This document shows, in pieces, positions 15,719-24,139 of a stretch of DNA of 33,183 bases (within the stretch, counting starts at the first letter, position 1; each line of letters opens with the position of its first letter). This DNA is from Oscillospiraceae bacterium (GTDB lineage Bacteria > Bacillota > Clostridia > Oscillospirales > Ruminococcaceae), in NCBI GenBank assembly GCA_009784625.1, contig WRBI01000030.1, positions 1 through 33,183 of the forward strand, read 5' to 3'. The position numbers and the translations under genes were made by a program. The notes beneath the pieces are model-generated. The model did no database searches, had not been told where the DNA came from, and saw nothing but the letters and a program-made list of their open reading frames with translations.

Positions 15719-16453
15719 ATGAATGGCAACGTGACCGAAGAACGCAAGCCGGCCTATGTGCTGGTTTATGACAGACTGCGCGCAATGCTGACCGACGGGA
15801 TGACTTTTCCCGTCGGCAGCAGGCTTCCGTCTGAGCCAAAGCTTGCCGAAATGCTCGGAACCAGCAGGATGACCCTGCGCCAGGCACTTGCGCTTTTGGT
15901 TGAGGACGGGCTGGTTTGCAAAGCACAGGGCAGGGGAAATTTCGCGGCTGAGCGCGGGGTAGCTGCAACCTCCAGCCTTGATAAAATTGGGCACCCGGTC
16001 TACAGGTGTTGCCTTGATACAATTGACAGCACCGAGATGGACTTTAGGCTTGAGCCTCCAAACGAATTTCAGCTTGAAATATTTAACCGGGATACACAGG
16101 TGGCGGTGGTCGTCGACCGCTGGTACAGAAGCGGCGCGAACATTGTGGCATATACACTCTCGCTCATGCCCATCGAAACCATAACATACTTAGGTATTGA
16201 CCTTAAAAACCCCGACAGTTTGCTAAGTATGCTGGAAAGCGGCGTCTACAGCGTGGCCGACCGCGCACAGATCACCGCAAGGCTGACTTATGTCGGCGAT
16301 TTTATCTCTGAAAAATATGTATTGAGCGATAAAAAGGACTTAATGCTCATTACCGAAAATATTTTTTGCGGCGAAAATTACGCGCCGCTGTGCGTCAACA
16401 AGCACTATATCCTGCCGCAAAACTGCTCGATAGAAATTAGCGCCGTAAAGTGA
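15719..16453 (+). CDS. GntR-family transcription regulator (HutC/UTRA type)
   Basis: A 244-residue regulator. The N-terminal winged helix (about residues 10-75) includes PVGSRLPSEPKLAEMLGTSRMTLRQALALLVEDGLVCKAQGRGNF, the classic GntR pattern. The C-terminal part (about 90-240) fits a UTRA ligand-binding domain. It lies between phosphorylase and deaminase genes, so it probably senses a nucleoside, base or pentose phosphate and controls this cluster. AAGGA precedes the ATG. The stop overlaps a possible GTG of the next gene. Confidence 0.92.
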   Translation: MNGNVTEERKPAYVLVYDRLRAMLTDGMTFPVGSRLPSEPKLAEMLGTSRMTLRQALALLVEDGLVCKAQGRGNFAAERGVAATSSLDKIGHPVYRCCLDTIDSTEMDFRLEPPNEFQLEIFNRDTQVAVVVDRWYRSGANIVAYTLSLMPIETITYLGIDLKNPDSLLSMLESGVYSVADRAQITARLTYVGDFISEKYVLSDKKDLMLITENIFCGENYAPLCVNKHYILPQNCSIEISAVK

Positions 16454-16467
16454 TTGGGGGATTATTT

Positions 16468-17820
16468 GTGCATACAACTTTGATTAAAAACGCAGCGGCA
16501 ATCGTCACCGTGGACAGCGACAACAGAGTATTGCGCGGCGGCAATATACTCATACACGACAACCGCATCCAAGCGGTTGGGGAAACGCCGGAAAGCGCTG
16601 ATACGGTTATTGACGCAACCGGCTGTTATGTTTATCCGGGCCTTGTGAACACACACCATCACCTGTACCAGACATTCACCCGCAACCTGCCTCAAGTGCA
16701 AAAAATGGAGCTGTTCGACTGGCTTAAAACCCTGTACGAAATTTGGCGCGGGCTGAGCTCGCAGACCATTTATCACAGCTCGCTTGTCGGGATGGGTGAG
16801 CTGCTAAAGTACGGCTGCACCACCTGTATGGATCACCACTATGTATTCCCCAGGACCGGCTCGGATGAATTTATAGATATGCAGTTTGCTGCCGCTAAGG
16901 ATTTGGGGATTCGCTTTTTCGCCACCCGCGGAAGTATGTCTCTGGGCAAAAGTAAGGGTGGCCTGCCGCCGGACGACCTTGTTCAAGACAGCGACTCAAT
17001 ATTGGCAGACTGTGAGCGGTTGGTGAGCAAATATCACGACGCGTCCGAGTTTTCTATGCGGCAGATAGGTCTGGCGCCCTGTTCACCTTTTTCTGTAACG
17101 ACAGACCTGCTCAAACAATCAGCGGCACTTGCGCGAAAGCTGAAGGTGCGGCTGCACACGCACCTTGCCGAAACCAACGATGAAGAGCAGTTTTGCCTTG
17201 AAAAGTTCGGGATGCGCCCGCTGGACTATATGGCAAGCTGCGGCTGGCTGGGTGATGATGTGTGGTACGCACACGGCATACATTTTAATGACAACGAGTT
17301 AAAGCTCCTTGCCGAGACCGGAACCGGCATTGCACACTGCCCGTCGTCTAATATGAAGCTGTCGTCCGGGGTTTGCCAAGTGCCTAGAATTATGCAGCTT
17401 GGTGTTAAGCTGGGGCTGGCGGTTGATGGCAGCGCGAGCAACGACAATTCAAATCTGCTTGCTGAAATCAGGTCAGCTTACCTTATGCACCGGCTCAACT
17501 GCAGCGAAACTTCCCCGACCGGCTACGATATATTAAAGCTTGCGACCAAGGGCAGTGCCGAACTGCTTGGACGCAGCGATATCGGAAGCTTAGAAGTGGG
17601 CAAGGCGGCAGACCTATTTATGTTGGATGCAAATTTGCTTGAGCTGGTAGGCACCGAGCTTGACCCCATGAACCTGCTTGCCACGGTCGGATACGCGCGC
17701 CCCGCAAAGTATGTTATGGTTGATGGCAAGCTGGTGTGCGAGAATGGACAACTCTTAGGCATCGACGAGAGCAAAGTTATCGAGGAATCTCGGGCATTAG
17801 TCAAAGAGCTGCTAAAGTGA
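16468..17820 (+). CDS. 8-oxoguanine deaminase-like amidohydrolase
   Basis: A 450-residue amidohydrolase of the ATZ/TRZ group. NTHHHLYQTFTRNLP (HxH at residues 63-65), ELFDWLKTLYEIW, TTCMDHHYVFP, RLHTHLAETNDEE, YAHGIHFND and VDGSASNDNSN follow the order of 8-oxoguanine deaminases closely. The enzyme converts 8-oxoguanine to urate and ammonia. Related members act on other aminated rings such as hydroxyatrazine-type compounds, so the substrate is a strong but not certain inference. I chose GTG 16468 because GGGGG lies about 10 bases upstream. GTG 16450 would overlap the regulator stop by four bases and add six residues. It ends the plus-strand island. Confidence 0.88.
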   Translation: MHTTLIKNAAAIVTVDSDNRVLRGGNILIHDNRIQAVGETPESADTVIDATGCYVYPGLVNTHHHLYQTFTRNLPQVQKMELFDWLKTLYEIWRGLSSQTIYHSSLVGMGELLKYGCTTCMDHHYVFPRTGSDEFIDMQFAAAKDLGIRFFATRGSMSLGKSKGGLPPDDLVQDSDSILADCERLVSKYHDASEFSMRQIGLAPCSPFSVTTDLLKQSAALARKLKVRLHTHLAETNDEEQFCLEKFGMRPLDYMASCGWLGDDVWYAHGIHFNDNELKLLAETGTGIAHCPSSNMKLSSGVCQVPRIMQLGVKLGLAVDGSASNDNSNLLAEIRSAYLMHRLNCSETSPTGYDILKLATKGSAELLGRSDIGSLEVGKAADLFMLDANLLELVGTELDPMNLLATVGYARPAKYVMVDGKLVCENGQLLGIDESKVIEESRALVKELLK

Positions 17821-17886
17821 GGCCATTTGCTTATGCTGGCACGGCACACTGGGCAAAAACAGGCCCGCTGACATTTTGTTCTAAAG

Positions 17887-18642
17887 TCACGCCCTTACCA
17901 CCAATCCGACCGGGCAGTGGCCGCTGCCATATATGTTGGGATAAATCACCGCGTCCGACACGTACTCACACAACCGATCCGAGCCCAAAAAGTAGTCAAT
18001 CCGCCAGCCGATATTCTTCTCTCTCACGCCGGGCATGTACGACCACCACGTATAGACACCCTGTCTGTCCGGATAGCGGCGGCGGTAGAAGTCTGTAAAC
18101 CCCGCGTTTAGCAGTTCGGTCATTTTGCCGCGCTCTTGTGGGGTGAAGCCCGCATTATTTACATTCGACTTCGCGTTTTTAATGTCTATCTCCTGATGCG
18201 CACAGTTTAAATCGCCGCAAATGATAACCGGCTTTGTTTTGTCGAGTTCGCAAACAAAGCTTCGGAAATCGTCCTCCCACCGCATACGGTAATCCAGCCT
18301 CATCAAGCCCCTTTGTGAGTTGGGTACATACACGTTGACGAGGTAGAAGTCCTCATACTCCAGCCGGATAATCCGCCCCTCACGGTCATGCTCGTCTATC
18401 CCCATCCCATAAGCAGCGGACAGCGGAGCTATCTTGCTGAACACAGCTGTTCCGGCATAGCCCTTTTTATCGGCGCTATGCCAATATTCGCAGTACCCAC
18501 CCAGATCGATTTCGGCTTGGCCTTGTTCCATCTTGGTTTCCTGCAAGCAGAATACATCCGCGTCAATCTGCGCGAACGCATCCATAAATCCTTTTTTCAG
18601 GCAGGCTCTCAATCCGTTTACATTCCATGACACAAGCTTCAT
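17887..18642 (-). CDS. xth: Exodeoxyribonuclease III (AP endonuclease)
   Basis: A DNA repair enzyme that cleaves at abasic sites and degrades 3' ends. 251 residues from the ATG at 18642, preceded by GGGGG. The ATG at 18657 would add five residues. MKLVSWNVNGLRACL at the start, CLQETK with the catalytic glutamate, YVPNSQRG, VIICGDLNCAHQEIDI, an AGFTDFYRRRYPD stretch and the C-terminal GSGHCPVGL (catalytic His) identify it clearly. It is a lone gene, convergent with the 8-oxoguanine deaminase gene. Confidence 0.97.
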   Translation of the reverse strand: MKLVSWNVNGLRACLKKGFMDAFAQIDADVFCLQETKMEQGQAEIDLGGYCEYWHSADKKGYAGTAVFSKIAPLSAAYGMGIDEHDREGRIIRLEYEDFYLVNVYVPNSQRGLMRLDYRMRWEDDFRSFVCELDKTKPVIICGDLNCAHQEIDIKNAKSNVNNAGFTPQERGKMTELLNAGFTDFYRRRYPDRQGVYTWWSYMPGVREKNIGWRIDYFLGSDRLCEYVSDAVIYPNIYGSGHCPVGLVVRA

Positions 18643-18838
18643 ATGTGTGGCCCCCATTCCTGTGGTTGTGATTCCAGTTTATCATATCGGGACGTTATCC
18701 CACAACCTTGCCAAAGATGTGTGCCCCCCACCCGACTCCTGTCTGGGCAATGTTCAATCAAAACCGCCGGTGAACTCGTGATATGCACAAGCCCTTAATA
18801 CAGGTTTACATGTGCATCAAGGGCGTCCCGCACCAACC

Positions 18839-18873
18839 AAAAGCCACGCAGCCCAAATGGGCACGTGGCTTTT
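18839..18873. terminator. Bidirectional terminator after importer operon 2
   Basis: AAAAGCCACG (18839-18848) pairs with CGTGGCTTTT (18864-18873), and inside the loop GCCC pairs with GGGC. It lies 47 bases beyond the last gene of the minus-strand importer operon. A shorter pair, ATGCACA/TGTGCAT, lies further on near 18783-18817. Confidence 0.82.
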
Positions 18874-18919
18874 CTGCTGTGAATCGGATTGTTGTGCGGC
18901 ATTGGAAGCGCGGTGTACG

Positions 18920-19846
18920 CTACTTCTCGATCCCGTAGGAGACCCCGAGTTTGGCCGGTACATTGTACGCTTTTCGGGTAATGGCCAGTACAATGGTCAA
19001 GATATACGGCAGGGCAATCAACAGCTCGTTCGGGAAGATCGCACTGCCTGCGCCCACCTGCATACTGATCGCGAAGGCTTCGGCAAAGCCGAAGACAATG
19101 CCGCCAATGAATGCGCCTTTCGGGTTCCAGTTCCCGAGGAAACAGATGGCGAAGGCAATCCATCCGCGCCCGCCAATAATCGTGTCGGTGTACATCCCCA
19201 GAAAACCGATCGAGTAAAACGCCCCGGCCAGCCCGCTCACCCCGCCCGCAAACAGAACGGTAAAGAACCGCACCCGGTTGACTTTAATTCCGGCCACCTC
19301 TACGGCCTCGGGGTTCTCGCCCGCCGAGCGGATGACCAGTCCAAGGGAGGTGCGGTAGAGCACAAAGTAAGCGAGGGGCACAAACACAAACATAAAATAA
19401 GTCAGCAGGTTTTGTGAAAACAGCACCCGCCCGAAGAACGGAATGGAGGAGAGAAGCGGAATGGGCAGCTCACGCAAAGGGGTTACGGTGATCGGCATGA
19501 GCGGAACCCCGAAGATAACCCGGAACAAAAACGCACACAGCCCGGCGACCAGTATGGCGATGGCCGTGCCGGTAACCACTTGATTTTGTTTTAGGTAAAC
19601 GCAAATCCAGCCGTGTGCCGAGGCCACAATCACCCCGGAGAGGATGGCGATGAGAAAGCCCATGGCCAGGCTTTGGGTCAAAAAGGCACCAACCAACCCG
19701 CCAAACGCCCCGGCCAGGAACACGCCCTCGATAGCGGTCATCATTACGCCGGTGCGCTCGGAATACACTTCACCTACCGCACCCAAAACCAACGGCGTAC
19801 CCATTCGAAAGGCGTTTGCACAAAGAATGGTGAAAAACTCGATCAT
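18920..19846 (-). CDS. Nucleoside ABC importer permease B, importer 2
   Basis: A 308-residue membrane permease, NupQ-like. ANAFRMGTPLVLGAVGEVYSERTGVMMTAIEGVFL opens it. RSAGENPEAVEVAGI is the coupling region and IIGGRGWIAFAICFLGNWNPKGA the late motif. It is the last gene of operon 2, and its ATG overlaps the preceding stop by 4 bases. It is clearly diverged in sequence from its counterpart at 12633, so the two systems are not a recent duplication. Confidence 0.93.
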   Translation of the reverse strand: MIEFFTILCANAFRMGTPLVLGAVGEVYSERTGVMMTAIEGVFLAGAFGGLVGAFLTQSLAMGFLIAILSGVIVASAHGWICVYLKQNQVVTGTAIAILVAGLCAFLFRVIFGVPLMPITVTPLRELPIPLLSSIPFFGRVLFSQNLLTYFMFVFVPLAYFVLYRTSLGLVIRSAGENPEAVEVAGIKVNRVRFFTVLFAGGVSGLAGAFYSIGFLGMYTDTIIGGRGWIAFAICFLGNWNPKGAFIGGIVFGFAEAFAISMQVGAGSAIFPNELLIALPYILTIVLAITRKAYNVPAKLGVSYGIEK

Positions 19847-20904
19847 ATGCCCACCGCCTTTTGTAGTCTATGTTTTTCGCGCAGAGTCGCAACCCGGGTG
19901 CGCACATAGTACGAGATGAGTACAGACACCATGACAAACCCTTGCATAAGCGGGATAATCGAGTGTGGAATCCCCGCCACCTGCATGAGAATCATCCCGC
20001 CCTCGATAAGCGTGCCGAACAAAACGGCCACAAAAATAATCGAGATCGGGTTCGCGTTGGCCAGCACCGCTATCCCGATGCCCATTGCGCCGATGGTGGA
20101 ATTAAAGCCGCGCATCAGCATATAGCTGGCTCCGTTCACCTCGGTAAACCCGGCCAGCGAAGCCAGCGCGCCGCTGATGAAAAAGACGATGACGAATATC
20201 CGCTTTGTGTTGATCCCGGCCAGGTGCGCGGCCTCGCGGTTTTGGCCAACTGTGCGGATTCGATAACCCAGCGTCGTCTTGTACATCATCACCCAAACTA
20301 AGATCGCAATAACAACCGCGATGATAAACCCGATATGCAGACGGGTGCCGCCCACAAAAATCGGCAGGCGGTAGAATTGAATCGTGTCGGTCTGGGGGTA
20401 TTCACCCCGCGCTTCCATCAGCAGGGTGCGCAAGAGGTAGTCGCTGACCCCGAGCGCAACATAGGTGGACATCATGCTGACCAGAAACTCGTTGGCGTTA
20501 AACCGGGCCTTGGCGTAACCGATCAACCCGCCGTAGATCCCGCCGCCAAGCAGAGTGAGAAAAAAGACGATGACCAGGCCAACGCCGGGCACCAGAAAGC
20601 CCTCAAGGTAGAGTGAAAAGCCCACCGCGACCAGACAGCCGATAAAGAACTGCCCCTGTGCCCCGATGTTAAAGAGTTTGGCTTTAAAGGTCACTGCGAA
20701 GGCGAGGGCGGTAAAGATCAGCGGGGTGGCCCGCACAAAGATGTTGGCCACTGTAAACCGGTCGCGCACAACCGAAGTAAATAGCAAGCTGTAAACCCGG
20801 ATCGGGTTTTCGCCCAGAAAGGTGAGCATAATCCCCGCCGCCGCCAGCCCGACAAAGATTGCCCCGATGTTAAAGAGCAGGAAGTCGATCGTTTTGGTTT
20901 TCAT
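19843..20904 (-). CDS. Nucleoside ABC importer permease A, importer 2
   Basis: A 353-residue membrane permease, NupP-like, with FAVTFKAKLFNIGAQGQFFIGCL, several further hydrophobic helices and the coupling stretch RTVGQNREAAHLAGI. Its start overlaps the ATPase stop by 4 bases (ATGA), and its stop overlaps the next permease start likewise, so the three genes are translationally coupled. Confidence 0.94.
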   Translation of the reverse strand: MKTKTIDFLLFNIGAIFVGLAAAGIMLTFLGENPIRVYSLLFTSVVRDRFTVANIFVRATPLIFTALAFAVTFKAKLFNIGAQGQFFIGCLVAVGFSLYLEGFLVPGVGLVIVFFLTLLGGGIYGGLIGYAKARFNANEFLVSMMSTYVALGVSDYLLRTLLMEARGEYPQTDTIQFYRLPIFVGGTRLHIGFIIAVVIAILVWVMMYKTTLGYRIRTVGQNREAAHLAGINTKRIFVIVFFISGALASLAGFTEVNGASYMLMRGFNSTIGAMGIGIAVLANANPISIIFVAVLFGTLIEGGMILMQVAGIPHSIIPLMQGFVMVSVLISYYVRTRVATLREKHRLQKAVGI

Positions 20905-22436
20905 ACAGACGCGGCCTCCTCTTCCTCATCGTGGTAGCCGGCCATGAGCAGGCCGATCCGGTTAATATCCAGCTTATCCCGCTCTAAAATCCCCTGAATC
21001 TTACCCTTGTACATAACCGCAACCCGGTCGGACAGCGCAAAGATTTCGGTCAGTTCGGTAGAGACCAGCAGTATGCTCTTGCCTGCGTCCCGCTGGGCAA
21101 GTATGGTTTTGTGCACAAGGTCGATGGCGCCCAAGTCAAGGCCGCGGGTGGGCTGGTCAAAGACGATCAGACGCTCGCCGCTAATCAGTTCCCGGGCCAG
21201 CACCATTTTCTGCTGATTGCCTCCCGAGAGCCCCTGAATCACGGCTCTCGGCCCCGGCGCTTTGACGTTGTAATCCTCGATTGCCTGTTGGGTAAGCCGG
21301 TCTATCTTTCGCTCGCTGAGCAAAAGTCCGTTTATCTTCCACTTGGGGTCATCGATGGATTTGAGCATCATGTTCTCGGCCAGCGTCATATCCATCACCA
21401 GTGCGTCCCGCTGCCGGTCGGAGGGCACATAACCGATTCCCTTTTGGATGCGCTCGTTGATTCCGGCCCCGGTGATGTCTTCGCCGTTCAGGGTAAGGCT
21501 GCCGCCGGTGGGTCGGGTCGCGCCGCAAACCACTTCGCATAGCTCGAGCTGTCCGTTTCCGCTCACCCCGGCAACCCCGAAAACTTCACCCTGACGTATT
21601 TGAAAAGTGATTCCTTCAAGGCTTGACACCTCCCCTTTATTTTGCAGGGTGACACCGTTAAGTTCGAGACAAACCGGCGCATCATCCGGCACACTCCGCC
21701 CGCCGCCGGTTGTGGGAATCAAATCCTTGCCGATCATCAGGCCGGCCAGCTCCTGCTCGTTTGTGCCTTCTTTTTGCAGTGTGCCTGCGACTTTTCCACC
21801 GCGCATAACCACAACGCTGTCGGCCACTTCCATCACTTCTTTGAGCTTGTGCGTGATGAAGACCACCGCGCCGCCCGCCGCCGCAAAGTCCCGGATGAAC
21901 TGCATGAGCATCGACGACTCTTTGGGGGTGAGCACCGCGGTAGGCTCGTCCATTATCAAGAGTTTGGAGTCGAGGTAGAGGGCTTTGAGAATCTCGACTT
22001 TTTGCTGTTCCCCCACCGACAGGGATGCGACGGTGGCGTTGGGGTCAATGCCAAAGGCGTATTTGTCTGAGAGCGCGCGAATTGAGGCTTCGCTGGCCGC
22101 CCGGTCAATCACCCCGCGCACATTGCCGAGGATAATGTTCTCGGTAACGGTGTGTACCGGCACGAGGGAAAAGTGTTGCTGAATCATTGATATGCCCAGC
22201 GCGATGGCCTCTCTGGGCGAGGTTATCTGCGCCTCTTTGCCGTCCATTAAAATCTTGCCTTCATCGGCCCGGTAAAGCCCGTACAAAATTTTCATGATTG
22301 TGCTTTTGCCCGCACCGTTCTCACCCAGCAGCGCAACCACTTTTCCCCGCTCTATCTTGATAGAGACATCGTGGTTGGCAATCACTTTGGCGAAATACTT
22401 AGAAACGTGCAAAAGCTCAACGTAGGGGTTTTCCAA
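20901..22436 (-). CDS. Nucleoside ABC importer ATPase (two NBDs), importer 2
   Basis: 511 residues, two fused nucleotide-binding domains. Domain 1: GENGAGKST (38-46), signature LSVGEQQKVEILKAL, Walker B LLIMDEPTAVLTP, FITHKLKE. Domain 2: degenerate GVSGNGQLELCE in place of Walker A, signature LSGGNQQKMVLARE, Walker B LIVFDQPTRGLD. It has the same architecture as the importer 1 ATPase but keeps FDQP where that one has ACQP. It is separated from the upstream BMP gene by a hairpin and coupled to the permeases downstream. Confidence 0.95.
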   Translation of the reverse strand: MENPYVELLHVSKYFAKVIANHDVSIKIERGKVVALLGENGAGKSTIMKILYGLYRADEGKILMDGKEAQITSPREAIALGISMIQQHFSLVPVHTVTENIILGNVRGVIDRAASEASIRALSDKYAFGIDPNATVASLSVGEQQKVEILKALYLDSKLLIMDEPTAVLTPKESSMLMQFIRDFAAAGGAVVFITHKLKEVMEVADSVVVMRGGKVAGTLQKEGTNEQELAGLMIGKDLIPTTGGGRSVPDDAPVCLELNGVTLQNKGEVSSLEGITFQIRQGEVFGVAGVSGNGQLELCEVVCGATRPTGGSLTLNGEDITGAGINERIQKGIGYVPSDRQRDALVMDMTLAENMMLKSIDDPKWKINGLLLSERKIDRLTQQAIEDYNVKAPGPRAVIQGLSGGNQQKMVLARELISGERLIVFDQPTRGLDLGAIDLVHKTILAQRDAGKSILLVSTELTEIFALSDRVAVMYKGKIQGILERDKLDINRIGLLMAGYHDEEEEAASV

Positions 22437-22463
22437 TTGGCAGCACTACCTTTCGGCAACATA

Positions 22464-22508
22464 GGCAAATCCCCCAACCGTGTTGCGAAATCGGTTAGGG
22501 AATTTGCC
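22464..22508 (-). repeat. 17-bp hairpin between BMP gene and ATPase gene, importer 2
   Basis: GGCAAATCCCCCAACCG (22464-22480) pairs with CGGTTAGGGAATTTGCC (22492-22508) around an 11-base loop. The two imperfect positions become G-U wobbles when read from the minus strand, the sense strand of the operon. No T-run follows. It probably protects the BMP message or causes partial termination, lowering ATPase and permease levels. Confidence 0.75.
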
Positions 22509-22520
22509 GGGATAATTCTC

Positions 22521-23594
22521 TTAGAAAGACATGGGGCTGGAGAACATCGGGCTCAAGTCAAGTGTGCCGGCGCTGAGCGCGGACATCGCTTCGTTTACCT
22601 GGTCAATGGTGTCTTGGTCAATGGTCGGCCCAAAAGATGCAGAGAAGATGCCCTCGGCCACGCCGGCTTGGAAGACCTGCCCGCGCAGTGCGCCATCCAA
22701 GAATTGTCCAACCGCCCAAACGTAGAGTTCGTCAAAGTGGAAGACGATGGAGGCGACGACGGTTTCGGGGTCGATTTGGTTCTGATCGCTGGAGAAGCCG
22801 ATAAAACGCACGCCGCGCTCGCTGGCCGCTTGAATTGCGCCCAGACCGACTTGGTTTGCGTAGACAAACATAACGTCCGCACCCGCGTCAACCATAGCAC
22901 CGGTCATTTGGTGGCCGAGGGTAACGTCATCCCAGGAGTTTGCGTAAGAAAGGTTGACAGCCGCGCCGTCAATCCCTCTGGCGGTCGCGCGCTCAGTCGC
23001 GGCGTATCCGTAGGTATCCATCAAGCGAACCATGTGCTCGTTCGGGAAAGCGCCAATCATCCCGAACTGGCCGTTTTCGGTTACGTTGCCTGCGATGATG
23101 CCCGCAAGGTAGCTGGCTTCAAACTCTTTGGGGAAGACAGGGGCAACGTTGTCGTGGTTGGACATAACACCATTGATTACAGTAAAGATCGTGTCGGGGT
23201 ACTCCGGGGCAATCCGGTCTACCGACTCGTCAAACTGAGTGCCTGCCGCCAAAATCAGGTGATAACCGCGCTCGGCAAACTGGCGGAAAGTCGAGTCAAA
23301 ATCTTCGGGAGAAACACTTTCGACAAACTCGATGTTCGTGCCCAATTGCGCGTTCGCGGCCAGAAGACCGGCGTGGTTGGTGGCGTTCCAAGCTTGATCG
23401 CTGATTGGGCCGGGCAGAAGCAGAACCATTTGGAAACCACCGGCGGCCAGATCGCCGTCAGCCGCGGACGCATCCCCAGCGGGCGCTGCCGGTGCAGCGG
23501 GTGTAGCCGGTGCAGCCGGTGTCGGGGAGGCACAAGCGGCGAACATTGCAACCGCAACGAGAATACAGACGATTTGGAGTAGACGTGCTTTCAT
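22521..23594 (-). CDS. BMP-family substrate-binding lipoprotein, importer 2
   Basis: 357 residues from the ATG at 23594, chosen because AGAAGGG lies 7 bases upstream and a lipoprotein signal begins there. The open frame extends 41 codons further but runs through the promoter. Residues 1-20 end MFAAC (lipidated C21). A low-complexity Ala/Pro/Thr linker follows (22-48). The BMP domain has MVLLLPGPISDQAWNATNHAG, FEASYLAGIIAGNVTENGQFGMIGAF and GFSSDQNQIDPETVVAS. This class (PnrA/BMP) binds nucleosides. The neighbour genes do not settle which one. It is the first gene of operon 2. Confidence 0.93.
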   Translation of the reverse strand: MKARLLQIVCILVAVAMFAACASPTPAAPATPAAPAAPAGDASAADGDLAAGGFQMVLLLPGPISDQAWNATNHAGLLAANAQLGTNIEFVESVSPEDFDSTFRQFAERGYHLILAAGTQFDESVDRIAPEYPDTIFTVINGVMSNHDNVAPVFPKEFEASYLAGIIAGNVTENGQFGMIGAFPNEHMVRLMDTYGYAATERATARGIDGAAVNLSYANSWDDVTLGHQMTGAMVDAGADVMFVYANQVGLGAIQAASERGVRFIGFSSDQNQIDPETVVASIVFHFDELYVWAVGQFLDGALRGQVFQAGVAEGIFSASFGPTIDQDTIDQVNEAMSALSAGTLDLSPMFSSPMSF

Positions 23595-23688
23595 GAACGA
23601 ACCCTTCTTTCTATTGTTTTTTGCGCACGCAGGCGAATCAAAGCTAAGCGGCGCGAATTTTGGAACAAATTGCTGAGCCACATTGCCA

Positions 23689-23717
23689 ATTATATCACGC
23701 ACCGGCTTTGGGTACAA
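23689..23717 (-). promoter_or_regulatory. Promoter of nucleoside importer operon 2
   Basis: On the minus strand, TTGTAC (23712-23717), a 17-base spacer and perfect TATAAT (23689-23694). The leader to the ATG is about 90 bases. The -10 lies in ATATAATTGGCAAT, and a near copy, ATATAATTGGGAAT, lies about 60 bases further upstream (near 23743-23756), so a second promoter or a duplicated regulatory site is possible. Confidence 0.6.
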
Positions 23718-23749
23718 GCGTTGTTCTCAAATGCTATAAATTCCCAATT

Positions 23750-23962
23750 ATATCGGGTGCTTATCGGACGCTGGCAATATTAAAGCAAATGACACCCATA
23801 CAAACTGCCGCCCGGCCAGCGGTTTTGCTGAATAATGAAATCGCCGAACTGATGAGCTATCCCGACATGGATATGTTCTCTCCAGGAAAGCAAAATACCG
23901 CTTGCTTTCTCGCTCTGTCCGACCAGTACAACGCCATTCGCTTTGCATCGGCTATGTTATAA
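23750..23962 (+). pseudogene. Possible relic of a VirD4/TraG-type conjugation coupling protein
   Basis: A plus-strand frame reads LLNNEIAELMSYPDMDMF, then SPGKQNTACFLALSDQYNAI and RFASAML before a stop at about 23962. The pattern of a basic Gly-Lys turn, a hydrophobic strand and SDQ followed by a hydrophobic helix recalls the C-terminal region of clostridial VirD4-like coupling proteins. Only about 60 codons remain, with no start or neighbours of a conjugative element, so this is at best a fragment. No other gene is evident in 23595-24139. Confidence 0.3.
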
Positions 23963-24020
23963 AGTTCACTGTGCGCGACGTCTATGATGGCGGTCTAAGG
24001 GCCTATCCCCAAAGTCATCA

Positions 24021-24055
24021 AGAAGGCCGCTGCCGATGCATGGTAGCGGCCTTCT
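24021..24055. terminator. Probable terminator after the symporter gene
   Basis: AGAAGGCCGCT (24021-24031) is a perfect inverted match to AGCGGCCTTCT (24045-24055), with a 13-base loop. The T-run is weak on either strand. It lies about 85 bases beyond the minus-strand symporter stop. Confidence 0.6.
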
Positions 24056-24139
24056 CATTTGCGACTAATGGATTGCCGCCACAGGCAATGGCGCTAAGAA
24101 AAATGAATCGCGAACCAACTTGGCTCAAGGCTCATCTTT

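Noticed and set aside
22371-23582. 403-codon plus-strand open frame
   Set aside because: Antisense to the second BMP gene; it reads through the hairpin and linker with biased composition.
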